Source: an uncultured Bacillus sp. (GTDB lineage: Bacteria > Bacillota > Bacilli > Bacillales > Cytobacillaceae). Taken from it: a stretch of DNA of 7,651 nt. The position numbers and the translations under genes were made by a program. The notes beneath the pieces were generated by a model, which was not told where the DNA came from, did not search any database, and saw nothing but the letters and a program-made list of their open reading frames with translations. This document shows positions 5,588 to 7,651 of the stretch, piece by piece. Positions within the stretch are counted from its first letter, which is position 1; each line of letters begins with the position of its first letter. The DNA lies in assembly GCA_937902115.1 (NCBI GenBank), contig CALGSR010000297.1, positions 1 to 7,651 of the forward strand, given 5' to 3'.

Positions 5588-6275
5588 TATATTCCCAGAT
5601 CAAGAACGTTTGGAAGATTTAATTTCTACAGCTAACGCCTCCCTCTTACCGATGTTAGAGGGAGCGATTGCTTATACGATTCCACTCAGTATTATCACAT
5701 TTGTACTTGGTCTTATCCTTGCCGTTTTAACTGCCCTAGCACGACTATCTTCGATTAAAATTTTAAATGCTCTTGCGCGGGTTTATGTGTCAATTGTCCG
5801 TGGTACGCCACTGCTTGTGCAATTATTTATTATCTTTTATGGATTACCGAATTTGGGATTGACGATTGATCCCTTTCCCTCGGCCATTATTGGCTTTTCC
5901 TTGAATGTAGGTGCCTATGCATCTGAAACGATCCGGGCTGCGATTCTATCGATTCCGAAGGGGCAATGGGAAGCGGGGTATTCCGTCGGCATGAACTATA
6001 CTCAAGCGTTAGTGCGGATTATTTTACCTCAGGCAGCCAGAGTATCGATTCCGCCGTTATCTAACTCTTTTATTGGCCTTGTAAAAGATACATCATTGGC
6101 ATCACTTGTTCTTGTAACTGAACTTTTCCGTAAAGCTCAAGAAGCCGCAGCATTGACCTATGAATTTTTACTTCTTTATACAGAGGCCGCTTTAATTTAT
6201 TGGGTTATCTGTACCATTTTATCGGTGATTCAAGGTCGACTTGAGGCGAGACTTGATCGATACGTCAAACATTAA
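5571..6275 (+). CDS. tcyB: Amino acid (probably cystine) ABC transporter permease
   Basis: This inner-membrane permease would form a homodimeric channel served by the neighbouring binding protein and ATPase. From the ATG at 5571 it has 234 residues, normal for the family. RGTPLLVQLF (77-86) followed by FYGLP is the hallmark of polar amino acid permeases. GQWEAGYSVGM (131-141) through ILPQA (151-155) forms the EAA loop that contacts the ATPase. The segment PPLSNSFIGLVKDTSLASL strongly recalls E. coli YecS, the cystine permease. TTG (5562) and GTG (5565) are in-frame alternatives, but no strong binding site precedes any of the three starts. The 17-base overlap with the upstream gene suggests translational coupling. 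Substrate is inferred from resemblance and operon partners. Confidence 0.9.
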   Translation: MFLLNNIFPDQERLEDLISTANASLLPMLEGAIAYTIPLSIITFVLGLILAVLTALARLSSIKILNALARVYVSIVRGTPLLVQLFIIFYGLPNLGLTIDPFPSAIIGFSLNVGAYASETIRAAILSIPKGQWEAGYSVGMNYTQALVRIILPQAARVSIPPLSNSFIGLVKDTSLASLVLVTELFRKAQEAAALTYEFLLLYTEAALIYWVICTILSVIQGRLEARLDRYVKH

Positions 6276-6312
6276 GACAAGGCGGTTGTAATGAAAAGGA
6301 GTTATTTTTTCA

Positions 6313-7050
6313 ATGATTAACATACATAATCTTCACAAGTCATTTGGCGATGTAGAAGTACTTAAAGGCATCGACTTACAAATCGAAAAGGGAAAAGTCA
6401 TTGTCGTGATTGGTCCTTCAGGGTCAGGTAAAACAACCTTTTTACGCTGCTTAAATCTACTTGAAATTCCTACTAAGGGCAGTATTGAAATTGATGGCAA
6501 AGTGATGGACTTTAGTCAGAAAAAGTTAAATAAAAAATCGATTGTTTCCTTCCGCCATTTAACAGGAATGGTTTTTCAAAACTATAACTTGTTTCCGCAT
6601 AAAACAGCGCTGGAAAATGTAATGGAAGGACCAGTTATTGTGCAAAAGGTTTCAAAGCAGGAAGCGAAGGAAAAAGCAGTTAAACTGCTAAATAAGGTTG
6701 GTCTAGAGGATAAAGTCGATTTTTATCCCCATCAATTATCCGGCGGACAGCAGCAGCGTGTTGGGATTGCACGAGCGATGGGAATTGAACCAAAAGTGAT
6801 GCTTTTTGATGAACCCACTTCAGCACTAGATCCAGAGTTGGTAGGAGAGGTACTGCTTGTTATGAAAGGGTTAGCTCAAGAGGGCATGACGATGGTTGTG
6901 GTTACACATGAAATGAGGTTTGCCAGAGAAGTTGCTGATGAAGTTATATTTTTTGACCAAGGGATCATTGTAGAACGAGGAGCACCTGAAGAAATTTTCA
7001 CTAATCCGAAAGAAGAACGGACAAAACGCTTTTTGGAGAGAATACAATAA
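6313..7050 (+). CDS. tcyC: Amino acid (probably cystine) ABC transporter ATP-binding protein
   Basis: This cytoplasmic ATPase powers the importer. All catalytic motifs are present in order: Walker A GPSGSGKT (34-41), Q-loop glutamine 89 in VFQN, signature LSGGQ (142-146), Walker B ending in LFDEP (164-168), D-loop SALD (170-173) and switch histidine 199. The 245 residues are normal for the polar amino acid class, and NLFPHKTALENVMEGP with DPELVGEVL is typical of it and close to E. coli YecC. AAGGAG (6296-6301) precedes the ATG by 11 bases, slightly long. A 37-base gap separates it from the permease gene, and a strong terminator follows, making this the last gene of the operon. Confidence 0.93.
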   Translation: MINIHNLHKSFGDVEVLKGIDLQIEKGKVIVVIGPSGSGKTTFLRCLNLLEIPTKGSIEIDGKVMDFSQKKLNKKSIVSFRHLTGMVFQNYNLFPHKTALENVMEGPVIVQKVSKQEAKEKAVKLLNKVGLEDKVDFYPHQLSGGQQQRVGIARAMGIEPKVMLFDEPTSALDPELVGEVLLVMKGLAQEGMTMVVVTHEMRFAREVADEVIFFDQGIIVERGAPEEIFTNPKEERTKRFLERIQ

Positions 7051-7077
7051 AGAACGGTTCTATAAGATTCATCATTT

Positions 7078-7120
7078 AGATTGTAAGGAAGAGGTATCTA
7101 ACTTTTCTTACAATCTTTTT
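7078..7120 (+). terminator. Intrinsic terminator of the transporter operon
   Basis: AGATTGTAAG (7078-7087) pairs perfectly with CTTACAATCT (7107-7116), and three more pairs including one G-T extend the stem inward. A T-run (7116-7120) and further T-rich sequence follow. The stem begins 28 bases after the stop codon of the ATPase gene. Confidence 0.88.
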
Positions 7121-7213
7121 ATTATTTCAGGAATCTAGACCATAAGAGCATATAAAAAGATGTGTTTATGATAGGAACGTTTTACAGTTTATATACCAGG
7201 TTGACATTTGTGT

Positions 7214-7243
7214 TTGATAATAAGTTATTAAGCATGATATAAG
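7214..7243 (+). promoter_or_regulatory. Candidate vegetative promoter of the dihydrouridine synthase gene
   Basis: TTGATA (7214-7219), an 18-base spacer and TATAAG (7238-7243) form a sigma-A-like pair. An extended -10 TG lies at 7235-7236 one base before the hexamer. A perfect TTGACA at 7201-7206 has no good -10 at 16-18 bases. The spacer includes a 13-base palindrome, TAATAA-G-TTATTA (7218-7230), which may be incidental in AT-rich DNA. The leader would be about 80 bases. Confidence 0.45.
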
Positions 7244-7327
7244 TATAAAAGAAGTGGAACAATTGGCTTTATATTTTTTGACCGAGAGTTTGAAGTTGTG
7301 TCCATAGTGAGAGGATTTGATTTGAAT

Positions 7328-7651
7328 ATGATAGATAATTTTTGGCGTGATTTGCCACGGCCATTTTTTATATTAGCCCCAATGGAAGATGTGACGGATT
7401 TTGTTTTTCGTCATGTAGTAAGTGAAGCTGGGCGGCCGGATGTATTTTTCACAGAGTTTACCAACTCGGATAGCTATTGTCATCCAGAGGGCGTGAAAAG
7501 TGTACGTGGTCGTTTGACTTTTACAGAAGATGAACAGCCCATCGTGGCGCATATTTGGGGGGATAATCCCGAATATTTCCGGCAAATGAGTATCGGCTTG
7601 GCAGAGCAAGGATTTAAAGGCATCGATCTTAATATGGGCTGCCCTGTACCG
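7328..7651 (+). CDS. dus: tRNA-dihydrouridine synthase, YfjN type, N-terminal part
   Basis: This flavoenzyme uses FMN and NADPH to reduce specific uridines in tRNA to dihydrouridine. The 108 codons present carry LAPMEDVTDFVFR, the start of the FMN-binding barrel, and DLNMGCPVP, the conserved segment leading to the catalytic region. The active-site cysteine expected further on lies beyond the window. The opening NFW-RDLPRPFF and the VSEAGRPDVFFTEF stretch match YfjN-type enzymes of Bacillus and not DusB, whose start differs. The ATG at 7328 puts NFW at the same distance from the start as I recall for relatives. A TTG at 7322 would give a better spacing (7 bases) to GAGG (7311-7314) and remains possible. 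The gene is preceded by a terminator and its own promoter and is truncated by the right edge. Confidence 0.92.
   Translation, partial: MIDNFWRDLPRPFFILAPMEDVTDFVFRHVVSEAGRPDVFFTEFTNSDSYCHPEGVKSVRGRLTFTEDEQPIVAHIWGDNPEYFRQMSIGLAEQGFKGIDLNMGCPVP

Noticed and set aside
310..7050. A functional unit joining germination with amino acid uptake
   Set aside because: The blocks are separated by a convergent gene and a divergent control region and appear to have different promoters. Adjacency alone does not support a link.
7051..7061. AGAACGGTTCT palindrome right after the ATPase stop codon
   Set aside because: It is eleven bases with a one-base centre, cannot form a hairpin, and the adjacent strong terminator explains the region.
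7322..7327. TTG 7322 as start of the dihydrouridine synthase
   Set aside because: Spacing to GAGG is better, but ATG 7328 matches the remembered N-terminus of YfjN-type enzymes. Kept as an alternative only.

Overview
The window looks like chromosomal DNA of an endospore-forming Bacillaceae bacterium (Bacillus, Neobacillus or Mesobacillus type). The reasons are AT-rich low-GC coding sequence, strong Shine-Dalgarno sites, a complete GerA-family germinant receptor operon and Bacillus-like transporter and tRNA-modification genes. The genus is an inference from protein resemblance; no marker gene settles it.

Left edge (1-309): the first nine codons of a minus-strand gene with a good ribosome binding site enter from the left. 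They are followed by a gene-free divergent spacer holding GC-rich inverted repeats, a GGGACAAGG/CCTTGTCCC palindrome and, right beside it, a plausible forespore sigma-G promoter.

Germination block (310-4522): three plus-strand genes in the order A, C, B encode the membrane A subunit (539 aa), the C-subunit lipoprotein (402 aa) and the transporter-like B subunit (366 aa) of a spore germinant receptor. Converging on them from the opposite strand is a 78-codon gene for a two-helix membrane protein with the features of the small germinant-receptor D subunit. Its stop codon overlaps the end of the B gene. A perfect 12-bp hairpin covers the last codons of the A gene, and one arm can also pair with the ribosome binding site of the C gene.

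Intergenic 4523-4774: an AT-rich divergent control region with a degenerate CTTGT palindrome, a G8 tract, two TTATGATAA copies and a possible CymR-type site.

Transporter block (4775-7120): lipoprotein binding protein, permease and ATPase of a polar amino acid ABC importer. All three resemble the cystine importers (TcyABC of Bacillus, FliY-YecS-YecC of E. coli), and the block ends in a strong intrinsic terminator.

Right edge (7121-7651): a promoter with an extended -10 and the first 108 codons of a YfjN-type tRNA-dihydrouridine synthase, cut by the window end.

The germination genes should act together in the spore inner membrane, where the A, B and C subunits (with D as modulator) sense nutrients and trigger germination. 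The ABC genes form a separate vegetative uptake operon, and no functional link between the two blocks is visible. No mobile element gene, CRISPR array, rRNA or tRNA was seen. I found no wholly new system. The most interesting items are the hairpin at the A/C gene junction, the convergent D-subunit gene and the recurring CTTGT/ACAAG palindromes.
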